The notes beneath the pieces are model-generated. The model was not told where the DNA came from. It ran no database searches and was given only the letters and a program-made list of their open reading frames with translations. From Hydrogenimonas sp. SS33 (GTDB taxonomy: Bacteria > Campylobacterota > Campylobacteria > Campylobacterales > Hydrogenimonadaceae), in assembly GCF_040436365.1 (NCBI RefSeq), contig NZ_AP026369.1, forward strand, positions 1,489,501-1,553,500: a DNA stretch of 64,000 nucleotides, written 5' to 3'. The translations under genes and the position numbers were made by a program. Numbering within the stretch: position 1 is the first letter of the stretch; each line of letters starts with the position of its first letter. Below are positions 27,090-35,818 of this stretch, one piece after another.

Positions 27090-28540
27090 CCCTTCCCTTC
27101 CTCCACCCCCGCTTCGTCAGCCAGTTTTTTGGGCATCTGTTTGCTCGCCCTGGCACCCAGCTCCCGGAGCTTCTGGACCTGCCGCACCAGGTTTCCCCTT
27201 CCCTCGTAGAGCTTCTTCCAGGCACCTTCGTAGGTGCGCTGGAGCGTGTCGAGCTGTTTCCCCACCTTCTCCAGCTCCTCGGCGAAGCCGGCGAATTTGT
27301 CGTAGAGCGCCCCCGCCTGCCGGGCGATCTCCAGGGCGTTGCGGTTCTGCCGCTCGTTGCGCCAGGTGTTCTCCACCGCCCGCAGGGCCACCAGCAGCGT
27401 CGTGGGGCTGACGAGGACGATATGTTTGGAAAAAGCCTTGTCGTAAAGGGTCGGGTCACTCTGCAGCGCCAGCATCAGCGCCCCTTCGATCGGCATGAAC
27501 ATGAAGATGAAGTCGAGGGTGTTGATCCCATCAAGCCGGGTGTAGCTCTTGTCCGCCAGCCGGTCGATATGGTTTTTGACCGCTTCCAGGTGGTGACGGG
27601 CGTAGAGTGCCTTCTTCTCTTCATCCTCTTCGTTGACATACCGTTCGTAAGCGACCAGGGAGGTTTTGGCGTCGATGACGATATCCCGTTCGTCGGGAAG
27701 GTGGACGATGACGTCGGGACGGAAACGGCGCCGGTCGCCGTCCTGGAGGCTCACCTCCCGTTCGAACTCCTCCCCCTCTCTCAAGCCCGAGGCTTCCAGC
27801 ACCCGCTCCAGCACCATCTCCCCCCAGACCCCCTGGGTTTTGCTCTCTCCCTTCAAGGCGCGGGTCAGGTTGATGGCATCTTCGCTGATTTTTTGGTTGA
27901 TCGCTTTGAGGTTTCTAATCTCCGACATCAGTGCCGAGACACTCTTCGTCTCTTCGGTATGGACCGCCTCCAGCCGCTTTTTGAACTCGCCCACCTGCTC
28001 CTTCAGAGGATTGAGCACCGCCTCGACCCGCTCTTTCGACAGGTCGCCGAAGCGCCGGCTGTTTTCTTCCATGATGCGGGAAGCGAGCACTTTGAACTCC
28101 TTTTGCATCGCTTCCCTTGCCCCCTTCAGCTCCTCCAGGCGCAGGGCGGTCTGCTTCCGTTCCTCCTCCAACTGGGTCTGCAACCTGGCGATCTCCTGCC
28201 GCAGCGCCCCATTCTCCTCCCTGGCCTGGTCGAGCTCCGCGTCGCTTCTCTCCAGCTCCCTTTCGAAGGTTTTGAGCCGTGTCACCCGCTCCTGCAGGGT
28301 CGCCACCGCCAGCTTCGCCTCCTGCAGCGCCTCGTCCAGAGCCTGCCTCTTCTCTTCCAGGGCCTCGATTTCCGCCCTGTCCGACGCCTCCTGCCGCTGC
28401 GCCGCTTCGCGCAACGCCTCCAGTTCGCTTCTGTAACGCTCCCGCTTTTTCACCGCAACGACGAAAGCGACCATCCCGGCGACCAGAAGGCCTGCCGCGG
28501 CACCTGCGGCGAAATAGAGCCATATCAGGGGAATCTGCAT
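27062..28540 (-). CDS. rmuC: DNA recombination protein RmuC
   Basis: A 492-residue protein with an N-terminal membrane anchor (LIWLYFAAGAAAGLLVAGMVAFVVAV), a long coiled coil (about 35-200), and the RmuC domain: WGEMVLERVLEASGLREGEEF, DVIVHLPDERDIVIDAKTSL with the PD-(D/E)xK-like Asp...DAK, and FMFMPIEGALMLAL. RmuC limits inversions at short inverted repeats, which is noteworthy given the tandem and inverted repeats in this genome. Confidence 0.95.
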   Translation of the reverse strand: MQIPLIWLYFAAGAAAGLLVAGMVAFVVAVKKRERYRSELEALREAAQRQEASDRAEIEALEEKRQALDEALQEAKLAVATLQERVTRLKTFERELERSDAELDQAREENGALRQEIARLQTQLEEERKQTALRLEELKGAREAMQKEFKVLASRIMEENSRRFGDLSKERVEAVLNPLKEQVGEFKKRLEAVHTEETKSVSALMSEIRNLKAINQKISEDAINLTRALKGESKTQGVWGEMVLERVLEASGLREGEEFEREVSLQDGDRRRFRPDVIVHLPDERDIVIDAKTSLVAYERYVNEEDEEKKALYARHHLEAVKNHIDRLADKSYTRLDGINTLDFIFMFMPIEGALMLALQSDPTLYDKAFSKHIVLVSPTTLLVALRAVENTWRNERQNRNALEIARQAGALYDKFAGFAEELEKVGKQLDTLQRTYEGAWKKLYEGRGNLVRQVQKLRELGARASKQMPKKLADEAGVEEGKGQLPSSSST

Positions 28541-28634
28541 AATTATCTCCGGATTTCGTAATGATTTTGACGGGTTTTATGATAGTACGCTTTCGAGACA
28601 GTGTCGTGTCTGCCTGAAAACGGAAAGAAGGGTT

Positions 28635-29114
28635 CTACGAAGATTTGGAAGCGGCCTGGCGCAGCGCCTCTTCCACCACTTTGGTGATTTTTCGCTTCAT
28701 ATCCTCGATTTGGTCGAGCTGCCGCTCGATATTCTCCGCATCGGAAGCCATCTGGGCTTCCAGTTTGCCGATCATCTGCTCCAGTTCGGCGATACGCTGG
28801 TTCAGTTTCTGGTTTACGGTGCGTTCATGCTCCAGCTCCCGCCGCAGGTCTCCCAGATGCTTGAGGCGCTCCAGCAAAGAGGCCTTCTCTACGTACTCCT
28901 GGTTCAGTGTCGACTCAAGCTCTTTGAAGCGGCGCTTGAGCGGACGCAGCTCCTGCTCCAGCTCTTCGTTGGCCTGAAGCAGTTCGTCGATCTCCACCTG
29001 AAACATCGCCTGCCTGCGATCCGCCTTGCTCCGCGCCAATATGTAACCCGCCACGAATGCGATTACCGCGCCGGCACTGATACCCAACAAAAGGAATACG
29101 AACTCTTTACCCAT
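28635..29114 (-). CDS. Membrane-anchored coiled-coil protein
   Basis: A 159-residue protein with a single N-terminal transmembrane helix (FVFLLLGISAGAVIAFVAGYIL) followed by an almost continuous coiled coil to the C-terminus. No enzymatic motif is visible. It resembles the first part of RmuC, which lies just downstream, and could be an accessory or paralogous anchor. I do not recognise the family. Confidence 0.7.
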   Translation of the reverse strand: MGKEFVFLLLGISAGAVIAFVAGYILARSKADRRQAMFQVEIDELLQANEELEQELRPLKRRFKELESTLNQEYVEKASLLERLKHLGDLRRELEHERTVNQKLNQRIAELEQMIGKLEAQMASDAENIERQLDQIEDMKRKITKVVEEALRQAASKSS

Positions 29115-29200
29115 CCAGGATGCCTTGTATAGCTGAATGGGAATATTTTAACATAACTCCACTGTATTGGGTCTGGAACGGAAGATGCTTGAAAAAGCCC

Positions 29201-30136
29201 ATGAACAAATCCCACGACTACGACAAGATCCTGACCCGTCTGACCACCATTCTGCAGCGGCTCTACAACGGCGAAACCCTCTATGTCGGCGAGCTGGCCG
29301 AGGAGTTCAACGTCTCTTCCAAAACGATTCAGCGCGACTTCAACGAGCGCCTCATCCGCTTTCCCGTCGAAAAGTCGGGGCGGGGGTGGCGCATGCAAAA
29401 AGGCCACCGGCTGGAGAAGGTAAGCGACATCGACCATCTGCTGACGCTGCAGATTCTCGAATCGCTGGCCGACGGTGTGGGAAGCCGCTTCGCCCAGCGC
29501 TCCAAAGCGCTGCTGGGCAAACTGAAAAACGACACCCCCTCCGCACTCCAGAGCCACCTTCCCATCGAAGACATTACCTCCCACAGCGACCTTTTCAGAA
29601 CCCTGGAGAAGGCGATCGTCGGCCACAGGAAGATTCTCTTCGACTTTCACGGCAAAGGGCGGACCGTCCATCCCTACCGCATCGTCAATTTCGACGGTTA
29701 CTGGTACCTGCTGGGATACGAGGAGGAGAGCGGCATGGGCAAGAAATACTACATCAAGGAGATGAAGCGGTGCAGCCCCCTCGAGGAGCGCTTTGAACCG
29801 GACGAAACGATCCGAAGCCGCACGGCCGGGGCGCTCAACGCCTGGTTCGACCCCAATAAAGAGCCCTTCGAAATGCGCCTTCTGGCAAAGCCGGCCATCG
29901 TCAAATACCTGCAACGCCGCCCCCTGGGGCCGACCCAGCGCATGGTCGCCAAGCATGCCGACGGAAGCTGCGAAGTCGTTTTGCAGGCCACCACCGAAAG
30001 GGAGGCCCTCGAACTTCTCAAACCATGGCTTCCCGATATGGCGGTTCTCTCCCCCTGCTTTCTTGCAGACGCCTACAAAAACCTTCTCGAAAACGCCCTC
30101 ACCTTTCAAACCGGACACGACGCTGGCCAAAGGTAG
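29201..30136 (+). CDS. WYL-domain transcriptional regulator
   Basis: A 311-residue cytoplasmic regulator with an N-terminal DeoR-like helix-turn-helix (GELAEEFNVSSKTIQRDFNE) and a WYL domain (VHPYRIVNFDGYWYLLGYEE), plus a C-terminal WCX-like extension. WYL domains bind ligands, often nucleic acids or nucleotides, and many regulate DNA-damage or defence genes; no defence genes are adjacent. The ATG at 29201 was chosen over upstream codons that overlap the divergent gene promoter. Confidence 0.88.
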   Translation: MNKSHDYDKILTRLTTILQRLYNGETLYVGELAEEFNVSSKTIQRDFNERLIRFPVEKSGRGWRMQKGHRLEKVSDIDHLLTLQILESLADGVGSRFAQRSKALLGKLKNDTPSALQSHLPIEDITSHSDLFRTLEKAIVGHRKILFDFHGKGRTVHPYRIVNFDGYWYLLGYEEESGMGKKYYIKEMKRCSPLEERFEPDETIRSRTAGALNAWFDPNKEPFEMRLLAKPAIVKYLQRRPLGPTQRMVAKHADGSCEVVLQATTEREALELLKPWLPDMAVLSPCFLADAYKNLLENALTFQTGHDAGQR

Positions 30137-30171
30137 CTCCATAATGGCGGCATCCCATACAAGGAGATGCC

Positions 30172-30450
30172 GTGAAATCCGCCATCCGTTCAAAAAATCC
30201 CGTTTTCGCCGACAAAAGAGCGCTGCTGATGTGGGGAAGTTTCGCCGCCGGCTTTCTCTGGCCGCCATTATTTCTTCTTTTTTTGTGGCTGGGCATCCGG
30301 ACTTTGTGGCGCGAAGCGAAAAGAGAGTATGCACAGGCTGCTTCCTATATGAAAGAAGAGAGCGCCAAAACCCTCGAAGCCTGCGAACGCTGCTTCACCC
30401 CGGCACCGCGGGGAAGGCGGGCCGCGCCCCTCTCCTTCGCCGCCGTCTGA
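30172..30450 (+). CDS. Small single-pass membrane protein
   Basis: A 92-residue hypothetical protein starting with GTG directly after a good AAGGAG site. It has one or two hydrophobic segments (MWGSFAAGFLWPPLFLLFLWLG) and then an amphipathic basic stretch and a cysteine pair (CERC). Nothing indicates a function. It lies between the WYL regulator and the htrA-like gene on the same strand. Confidence 0.5.
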   Translation: MKSAIRSKNPVFADKRALLMWGSFAAGFLWPPLFLLFLWLGIRTLWREAKREYAQAASYMKEESAKTLEACERCFTPAPRGRRAAPLSFAAV

Positions 30451-30489
30451 TGTAATTGCCATGGTATAATCGCTTCAAAAAGGCGCCGC

Positions 30490-31614
30490 ATGAACGACCG
30501 TTTTTTCAGCCGGCTCTTCGCCATGGCTTTTGCCGTCATGCTCCTCATGCTCTTTTGGGAAGCCCTCCCCTTCCTGCGCTCCGCCTTCGTCGCCTTCGAA
30601 GCCCAGCCCCGCCCCGTCACCCCCAGAGGAAGCCTGAGCGAAGAGGAGCGTACCAACATCGAGATCTTCCAGCGCAACAAAAACTCCGTCGTCTACATCG
30701 CCACCGCCAAAGCGGTCATCGACCCCTGGACGCGGAACATCTACAACATTCCCAGGGGAACGGGCTCCGGTTTCGTGTGGGACGAACTGGGGCATATCGT
30801 CACCAACTACCATGTGATCGCCGGGGCGAGCGAAGCGAGGGTACGCCTCAGCGACGGAAGGGACTACCCGGCGGTGCTGGTGGGGGCGTCGAAAAACCAT
30901 GACCTGGCGGTGCTTCGCATCAACGTCCCCTTCAAACCGCCCAAACCCGTGCTCATCGGTACCAGCGCCGACCTGCAGGTGGGCCAGAAAGTCTATGCCA
31001 TCGGCAACCCCTTCGGGCTTGACTGGACCATGACCACCGGGATCGTTTCGGCCCTGCACCGGCAGATGCGCGAAGAGGACGGCGTGATCATCGACAACCT
31101 CATCCAGACCGACGCCGCCATCAACCCCGGCAATTCCGGCGGGCCGCTGCTGGATAGCGCGGGGCGGCTCATCGGCGTCAATACCGCCATCTTCAGCCCC
31201 TCCGGCGCCTATGCGGGCATCGGCTTCGCCATCCCCGTCGATACGGTCAACCGGGTCGTCCCCCAGCTCATCGCCTACGGCCGATACCTGGAGCCCGGCA
31301 TCGGCATTGTCACCGACGAACGGATCAACAGAATCGCCCGGGCAAGGCTGGGATTTGATGGAGTGCTCGTCCTGCGGGTCCGCCCCGGCTCTCCCGCCGC
31401 GCAGGCGGGCCTGCGGGGGGCCACCGTCACACCTGAGGGCACCATCATCCCTGGGGACATCATCGTCGCCGTGGATGGCAAGACAGTCGACAGTGTCGCC
31501 GCGTTCCGAAACATCCTGGACAAGCACGCCGTGGGGGACGCCGTCACCCTCACCATCGCCAGGAACGGGCGGCTCATCAAAAGAAAAGTCATCCTCGAAG
31601 CGGCGGGAGGCTGA
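30490..31614 (+). CDS. HtrA/DegS-like serine protease with PDZ domain
   Basis: A 374-residue envelope protease anchored by an N-terminal helix (AMAFAVMLLMLFWEALPFL), as in DegS, with the catalytic triad His108 (TNYHVIAG), Asp138 (NHDLAVL) and Ser216 (GNSGGPLL). One PDZ domain follows (about 280-370, VRPGSPAAQAGLRGA and GDIIVAVDGKTVDS). It probably acts in periplasmic protein quality control. Its stop nearly abuts the esterase start (1-bp gap), so the two are one operon. Confidence 0.92.
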   Translation: MNDRFFSRLFAMAFAVMLLMLFWEALPFLRSAFVAFEAQPRPVTPRGSLSEEERTNIEIFQRNKNSVVYIATAKAVIDPWTRNIYNIPRGTGSGFVWDELGHIVTNYHVIAGASEARVRLSDGRDYPAVLVGASKNHDLAVLRINVPFKPPKPVLIGTSADLQVGQKVYAIGNPFGLDWTMTTGIVSALHRQMREEDGVIIDNLIQTDAAINPGNSGGPLLDSAGRLIGVNTAIFSPSGAYAGIGFAIPVDTVNRVVPQLIAYGRYLEPGIGIVTDERINRIARARLGFDGVLVLRVRPGSPAAQAGLRGATVTPEGTIIPGDIIVAVDGKTVDSVAAFRNILDKHAVGDAVTLTIARNGRLIKRKVILEAAGG

Positions 31615-31615
31615 G

Positions 31616-32164
31616 ATGGTCCTCTACATCCACGGATTCGCCAGCAGCGGCCTGGGGGCCAAGGCCCGCATCGTGCGGGATTATTTCGGAGAGCGGGCCT
31701 TCGCCCCCAGCCTCTCCCACATTCCCGAACTGGCTGTCGATACGCTCCGGCAGATCGTCGGAAGAACGATCGTTCACGAACCGGTCCGTCTCATCGGCTC
31801 CTCCCTCGGAGGTTTCTACGCCACGGTTTTGGCAGAAACCTACAACCTCAAGGCGGTCATCGTCAACCCCTCCACCCGGCCTTGGGTCACACTGGGTGCC
31901 CATATCGGCATGGTCACCCATTTCCACGACCTGAGCCGTTTCGAATGGACCCGGCAGCACATCACGACACTCAAATCCCTCAACCCCGAAACCATCCATC
32001 CCAAGAACTACCTCCTCATGCTCCAGACCGGAGACGACCTGCTCGACTACCGGATTGCACTGCGGCGCTACGAAGGTGCCCAAACCATCTTGGAAGAGGG
32101 AGGCTCCCACGCCTTCGAAGGCTTCGAAAGACATTTGAAAAGCATTGAAGAATTTTTAGGCTGA
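31616..32164 (+). CDS. YqiA-like alpha/beta hydrolase (esterase)
   Basis: A 182-residue hydrolase starting MVLYIHGFASSGLGAKAR, with the oxyanion-hole HGF and nucleophile elbow GSSLGGFYA of the UPF0227/YqiA family; the C-terminal GGSHAFEGFE supplies the catalytic His. The start at 31616 was chosen because the frame upstream lies inside the protease gene. Physiological substrate unknown. Confidence 0.9.
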   Translation: MVLYIHGFASSGLGAKARIVRDYFGERAFAPSLSHIPELAVDTLRQIVGRTIVHEPVRLIGSSLGGFYATVLAETYNLKAVIVNPSTRPWVTLGAHIGMVTHFHDLSRFEWTRQHITTLKSLNPETIHPKNYLLMLQTGDDLLDYRIALRRYEGAQTILEEGGSHAFEGFERHLKSIEEFLG

Positions 32165-32222
32165 CGCGCAGCTTCTGCACACGTTGAAGAAGAGAATGAA
32201 AAGCTGATTTTGTAGGAAAAAA

Positions 32223-32307
32223 TGGTGCGGACGAGAGGACTTGAACCTCCACACCTTGCGGCACCAGATCCTAAGTCTGGCGTGTCTACCAATTCCACCA
32301 CGTCCGC
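32223..32307 (-). tRNA. tRNA-Leu (anticodon UAG)
   Basis: The minus strand folds as an 85-nt class II tRNA with acceptor GCGGACG/CGTCCGC, encoded CCA, anticodon loop CTTAGGA and a long variable arm. First of five clustered tRNAs. Confidence 0.95.
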
Positions 32308-32335
32308 GGATGGTTTGAAGTCAAATAGTTTGAAG

Positions 32336-32412
32336 TGGCACGCCCATCAGGATTCGAACCTGAGGCCTACGGCTTAGAAGGCCGTTGCTCTATCCAGCTG
32401 AGCTATGGGCGC
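32336..32412 (-). tRNA. tRNA-Arg (anticodon UCU)
   Basis: A 77-nt cloverleaf on the minus strand with encoded CCA, stem ACGGC/GCCGT and loop CTTCTAA. Confidence 0.95.
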
Positions 32413-32430
32413 TCAAGTTTGGAATGACGG

Positions 32431-32507
32431 TGGCGCGCCCGGGAGGAGTCGAACCCCCAGCCTACGGATCCGAAGTCCGTCGCTCTATCCAATTGAGCTA
32501 CGGGCGC
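32431..32507 (-). tRNA. tRNA-Arg (anticodon UCG)
   Basis: A 77-nt cloverleaf on the minus strand with encoded CCA and anticodon loop CTTCGGA between ACGGA and TCCGT. Confidence 0.94.
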
Positions 32508-32556
32508 TTGGGAAAAAATTTTCGTTGGGGATGTTTGCCTGGTTATGAAGTCTGTA

Positions 32557-32634
32557 TGGGGTGGATGATGGGAATCGAACCCACGACCTCCAGAGCCACA
32601 ATCTGGCGCTCTAACCGACTGAGCTACACCCACC
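32557..32634 (-). tRNA. tRNA-His (anticodon GUG)
   Basis: A 78-nt cloverleaf with encoded CCA, loop TTGTGGC between CCAGA and TCTGG, and the extra 5' G that gives the 8-bp acceptor typical of tRNA-His. Confidence 0.95.
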
Positions 32635-32649
32635 ATCTAAGACTTTGCA

Positions 32650-32727
32650 TGGTCGGGGTGAAAGGATTCGAACCTTCGACCCCCTGGTCCCAAACCAGGT
32701 GCGCTAACCAGGCTGCGCTACACCCCG
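32650..32727 (-). tRNA. tRNA-Pro (anticodon UGG)
   Basis: A 78-nt cloverleaf on the minus strand with acceptor CGGGGTG/CACCCCG, encoded CCA and loop TTTGGGA. It is the promoter-proximal tRNA of this cluster. Confidence 0.95.
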
Positions 32728-32782
32728 TCCGAAAAGTGGAATGCAATTATAGACAAATTGCCCAGGGTTGTCAACAAAATGG

Positions 32783-32788
32783 TATAAT
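32783..32788 (+). promoter_or_regulatory. -10 box (TATAAT) of the SNF transporter gene
   Basis: TATAAT, 34 bp before the ATG at 32823, in the gap divergent from the tRNA cluster. No convincing -35 box is visible. Confidence 0.6.
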
Positions 32789-32822
32789 TGCCCCCATTTC
32801 AACGACGAACAAGGGGAGCGAG

Positions 32823-34169
32823 ATGAAGGTCGCACAGTTTAGTCGCATCGGCTTCATCATGGCGGCGGCGGGGTCGGCCGTCGGCCTGGGGAATATCTGG
32901 AAATTTCCCTACATGACGGGGATGTACGGCGGCGGTGCCTTCGTACTGGTCTACCTCATTACCATCACCTTTATCGGTTTTTCGGTGATGGTGGCGGAGA
33001 TGCTCATCGGTGCCCTGGGACGGCGCGATACGGTCGGCAGCTTCGAACGCCTTGCCCCGCCCAACCAGAAAGCCTGGAAATACGCGGGCTTCATGGGCTT
33101 CAACGGGCTCATCATCATGACCTTCTATTCTGTGGTCATCGGCTGGATCTTCTACTACCTCTTCGCCGTTTTTTCCGGACTTCCCACCTCGACCAAAGAG
33201 GCGAAAACCATCTTCGACACACTCGTGGGCCAGCAGGCGGGCATTCAGATCTTCTGGCATACGGTATCGGTCATTATTGTCGGTTACATCGTCTACCGGG
33301 GCATCAAGGGGGGTATCGAAAAGTTCAACCTGATCCTGATGCCCTCACTCCTCATCATTCTTTTCGGACTTCTCGGCTATGCCGCGACTCTCGACGGCTT
33401 TCACAAAGCGTGGAACTTCATGTTCGCCAGCGACTGGAGCAAAATCAACTCCGAAGCGATCGTCCGGGCGGTGGGCCACTCCTTCTTCACCCTCTCACTG
33501 GGAATGGGCGCCATCATGACGTATGCCGCCTCTTTGCCCAAACAGGCCAGCATTACCAAGACCGCTTTCATCGTCACCTTTATGGACACCCTCATCGCCC
33601 TGGTGGCCGGGCTGGTCATCTACTCCTTCCTCTTTCATGAAGGGGCGCCGGCGGCCCAGGGACCCGGCCTGGTCTTCATCTCCCTCCCCGTCGTTCTCTC
33701 CAACTTCGGGACCCTCGGTACCGTGTTGGCCCTGCTCTTTTTCCTGGCCCTGGCCTTCGCCGGCCTCACCTCGGCCATCTCACTGGTGGAGCCGGTGGTG
33801 CAGTATCTGATCGACCGCTTTGACTGGAGCCGGACCAAAGCGGTTGTGGTCACGTCGCTGGTCTACTGGATCGTCGGCATCGGCGCACTGCTCAGCTACA
33901 CGAAAGCGTGGGGCAAACTCTTCTCCGTCGGCGGCAAGCCCCTCTTCGACATCCTGGAGTTTGCGACCGACTCCATTCTCCTGCCTCTGGGCGGGCTGCT
34001 CATCGCCATCTTTGTCGGGTATGTCCTGCCGAAAACGAAGGTCTATGCGGCACTGGAACATGAAATGGGGGAAAAATATTTCGCCGTCTGGCGCTTCAGC
34101 ATCCGCTACATCGCACCGGTAGCGCTGATTTTCATGATGCTGAACCTGTTGGGGATTTTGAAGATTTAA
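32823..34169 (+). CDS. Sodium-dependent transporter, NSS/SNF family
   Basis: A 448-residue integral membrane symporter. It has the NSS signature in TM1 (AAAGSAVGLGNIWKFPYMTG), which forms the substrate and sodium sites, and about eleven hydrophobic segments, as in bacterial MhsT/LeuT-like proteins. It is slightly shorter than LeuT (about 510). Substrate is probably an amino acid or similar amine; it cannot be read from sequence. The ATG at 32823 follows AAGGGGAG. It is monocistronic and convergent with thiG. Confidence 0.92.
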   Translation: MKVAQFSRIGFIMAAAGSAVGLGNIWKFPYMTGMYGGGAFVLVYLITITFIGFSVMVAEMLIGALGRRDTVGSFERLAPPNQKAWKYAGFMGFNGLIIMTFYSVVIGWIFYYLFAVFSGLPTSTKEAKTIFDTLVGQQAGIQIFWHTVSVIIVGYIVYRGIKGGIEKFNLILMPSLLIILFGLLGYAATLDGFHKAWNFMFASDWSKINSEAIVRAVGHSFFTLSLGMGAIMTYAASLPKQASITKTAFIVTFMDTLIALVAGLVIYSFLFHEGAPAAQGPGLVFISLPVVLSNFGTLGTVLALLFFLALAFAGLTSAISLVEPVVQYLIDRFDWSRTKAVVVTSLVYWIVGIGALLSYTKAWGKLFSVGGKPLFDILEFATDSILLPLGGLLIAIFVGYVLPKTKVYAALEHEMGEKYFAVWRFSIRYIAPVALIFMMLNLLGILKI

Positions 34170-34208
34170 GGGCACCTCTAAAGGCCCGGCAAGGGCCCAA
34201 ATGAAAAA

Positions 34209-34988
34209 TCAGAACTGGATCATCCCGTCCGTCGGGCTGGAGGCGGTGGCATAGGGGCGCTTGGGAATGCGGCCCGCCAGATAGCTCATACGTCCGGCGA
34301 TAACCGCGTGCTTCATCGCTTCCGCCATGACGATCGGCTCTTTCGCCTGGGCGATGGCGGTGTTGGTCAGTACCGCATCGGCACCCAGCTCCATCGCCGC
34401 CGCCGCGTCACTCGCCTGGCCGATACCCGCATCGACCACCACGGGCACCTTCACCGCCTCTTTGACGAAAACCACATTGTAGCGGTTCTGTACCCCGAGG
34501 CCGCTGCCGATGGGCGCCGCCAGGGGCATGACCGCCGCGGCTCCCGCCTCTTCGAGACGCTTGGCGATGATGGGATCGTCGTTGGTATAGGCCATGACGG
34601 TGAAACCGTCCTTCGCCAGCACTTCGCACGCCTTGATCGTTTCGATGACGTCGGGGTAGAGGGTTTTCTGGGTATCGCCGATCACTTCGAGTTTAATCAG
34701 GTCGATGCCCGTCGCCTCGCGGGTGAGACGAAAGAGCGTGATCGCCTCTTCCGCGGTCGTGCATCCGGCACTGTTGGGAAGAAACTTGACATCGGTTCCC
34801 TTGAAATAGTCCATCAGATTCTCTTCATCGGGATTGGTGATGTTGACACGGCGCACCGCGACGGTGATCATCTCCGCACCGCTGGCCAGGGTGGCGTCAC
34901 GGGTGGTCTGGAAGTCGGGGTATTTGCCGCTTCCGACAATCAGACGACTGGTAAATTCATATTTTCCGATTTTCAGAATATCGCTCAT
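34209..34988 (-). CDS. thiG: Thiazole synthase
   Basis: Forms the thiazole phosphate moiety of thiamine from deoxyxylulose phosphate, dehydroglycine or iminoacetate and ThiS-thiocarboxylate. The 259-residue TIM barrel has [46 protein letters not shown] and [26 protein letters not shown], all diagnostic of ThiG. No other thi genes are adjacent. AGGAG precedes the ATG. Confidence 0.96.
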   Translation of the reverse strand: MSDILKIGKYEFTSRLIVGSGKYPDFQTTRDATLASGAEMITVAVRRVNITNPDEENLMDYFKGTDVKFLPNSAGCTTAEEAITLFRLTREATGIDLIKLEVIGDTQKTLYPDVIETIKACEVLAKDGFTVMAYTNDDPIIAKRLEEAGAAAVMPLAAPIGSGLGVQNRYNVVFVKEAVKVPVVVDAGIGQASDAAAAMELGADAVLTNTAIAQAKEPIVMAEAMKHAVIAGRMSYLAGRIPKRPYATASSPTDGMIQF

Positions 34989-35013
34989 AAGAGGTTTCTC
35001 CTTGGTATTTGAC

Positions 35014-35131
35014 GTTACGCGAAAGCCGTAGTGTCATCTCGAAATCTTCGACTTCGTAGTTTTAGGGGGTGCAGGGGGAAACTTGTGTCCCCACCAAAGC
35101 GTGGGCTTCGCCCATACCTTGCATAACATCA
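35014..35131 (+). repeat. Dispersed three-hairpin repeat, copy 2
   Basis: Homologous to the repeats at 21722 and 62166. It starts GTTACGCGAAAG and ends TTGCATAACATCA, imperfect inverted ends. Hairpin 3 here is GTGGGC-ttcg-GCCCAT, a changed but still paired stem. It lies in the thiG-hsp20 gap, antisense to both genes. Confidence 0.85.
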
Positions 35132-35193
35132 GTTAGGATGTTAGGAGATTTATAACACAGGGGGACTTGAAGAAAATTGAAAGGCATCAAATA

Positions 35194-35212
35194 GAGCGCC
35201 GCGGGGGCGCTC
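35194..35212 (-). terminator. Hairpin after hsp20
   Basis: A perfect 7-bp stem GAGCGCC/GGCGCTC with a 5-nt loop, 5 bp downstream of the hsp20 stop. Only a short broken T-run follows on the minus strand. Confidence 0.55.
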
Positions 35213-35216
35213 CGGG

Positions 35217-35657
35217 TTACTTGACCGGAATCTCTTTGACTTCGGCCTCTTCTTTTTTCACCTTCGGCAGAGTGATATGCAAAACACCCTCTTGGGTTTT
35301 GGCGTCGATATGCTCGACATCCACATTTTCAGGCAACGAGAAGGTGCGCATGAATTTGCCGTAGGCGGATTCGATTTTGTAGTAATCCTCTTTTTTCACC
35401 TCATCTTTGAACTTGCGTTCACCGGAGATGGTCAGCGTGCGTTTTTCTGGGTCGATATTGACCTTGATATCCTCTTTTTTCACACCGGGAAGATCGACTT
35501 CCACAACATAGGCATTCTCATCTTCTCGGGTATTGACAGAGGGAACGAACGCATTGACCACCTCTTTGTCCGTTTCTGCAGGAACGGACACCGCATTGAG
35601 CAGTCGTTTTTCAAGTTCTCGGATTTCAGCGAAAGGATCGAATCGTGTTACCATCAT
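35217..35657 (-). CDS. Hsp20/alpha-crystallin small heat-shock protein
   Basis: A 146-residue ATP-independent holdase. The alpha-crystallin domain (about 45-135) includes AYVVEVDLPGVKKEDIKV, LTISGERKF and the conserved GVLHITLPK (A-x-x-x-n-G-v-L block), followed by a short C-terminal tail with the I-x-V motif IPVK. The ATG at 35657 lies six bases after a full AAGGAGG, which decides the start over a codon six residues upstream. Its promoter contains an inverted repeat between the -35 and -10 boxes. Confidence 0.94.
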   Translation of the reverse strand: MMVTRFDPFAEIRELEKRLLNAVSVPAETDKEVVNAFVPSVNTREDENAYVVEVDLPGVKKEDIKVNIDPEKRTLTISGERKFKDEVKKEDYYKIESAYGKFMRTFSLPENVDVEHIDAKTQEGVLHITLPKVKKEEAEVKEIPVK

Positions 35658-35685
35658 TTCAGCCTCCTTTTCCATGTTTTTTGGA

Positions 35686-35715
35686 ATTATAGCAAGTTGA
35701 TAGTAACTTTGTCAA
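35686..35715 (-). promoter_or_regulatory. hsp20 promoter with inverted repeat in the spacer
   Basis: On the minus strand TTGACA (35715-35710), an 18-bp spacer and TATAAT (35691-35686), 28 bp upstream of the start codon. The spacer holds the inverted repeat AAGTT-N6-AACTT (35694-35709), a possible repressor site. It matches neither CIRCE nor the HspR HAIR consensus. Confidence 0.7.
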
Positions 35716-35818
35716 GTTTATTTCATTATTTTTTTTATTTTTTACCACATGGCTCCAATCAATAATAGAAAAAAAGGAGATTTGATACAATTTTTCATCA
35801 AAAGTCCGGGGAGGAATC

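Noticed and set aside
32199-32214. A short match (AAAGCTGATTTTGTA) to the heptamer-cassette core after the esterase gene
   Set aside because: Only about 15 bp, without heptamer arrays or the conserved 3' end. It may be a relic but chance cannot be excluded.
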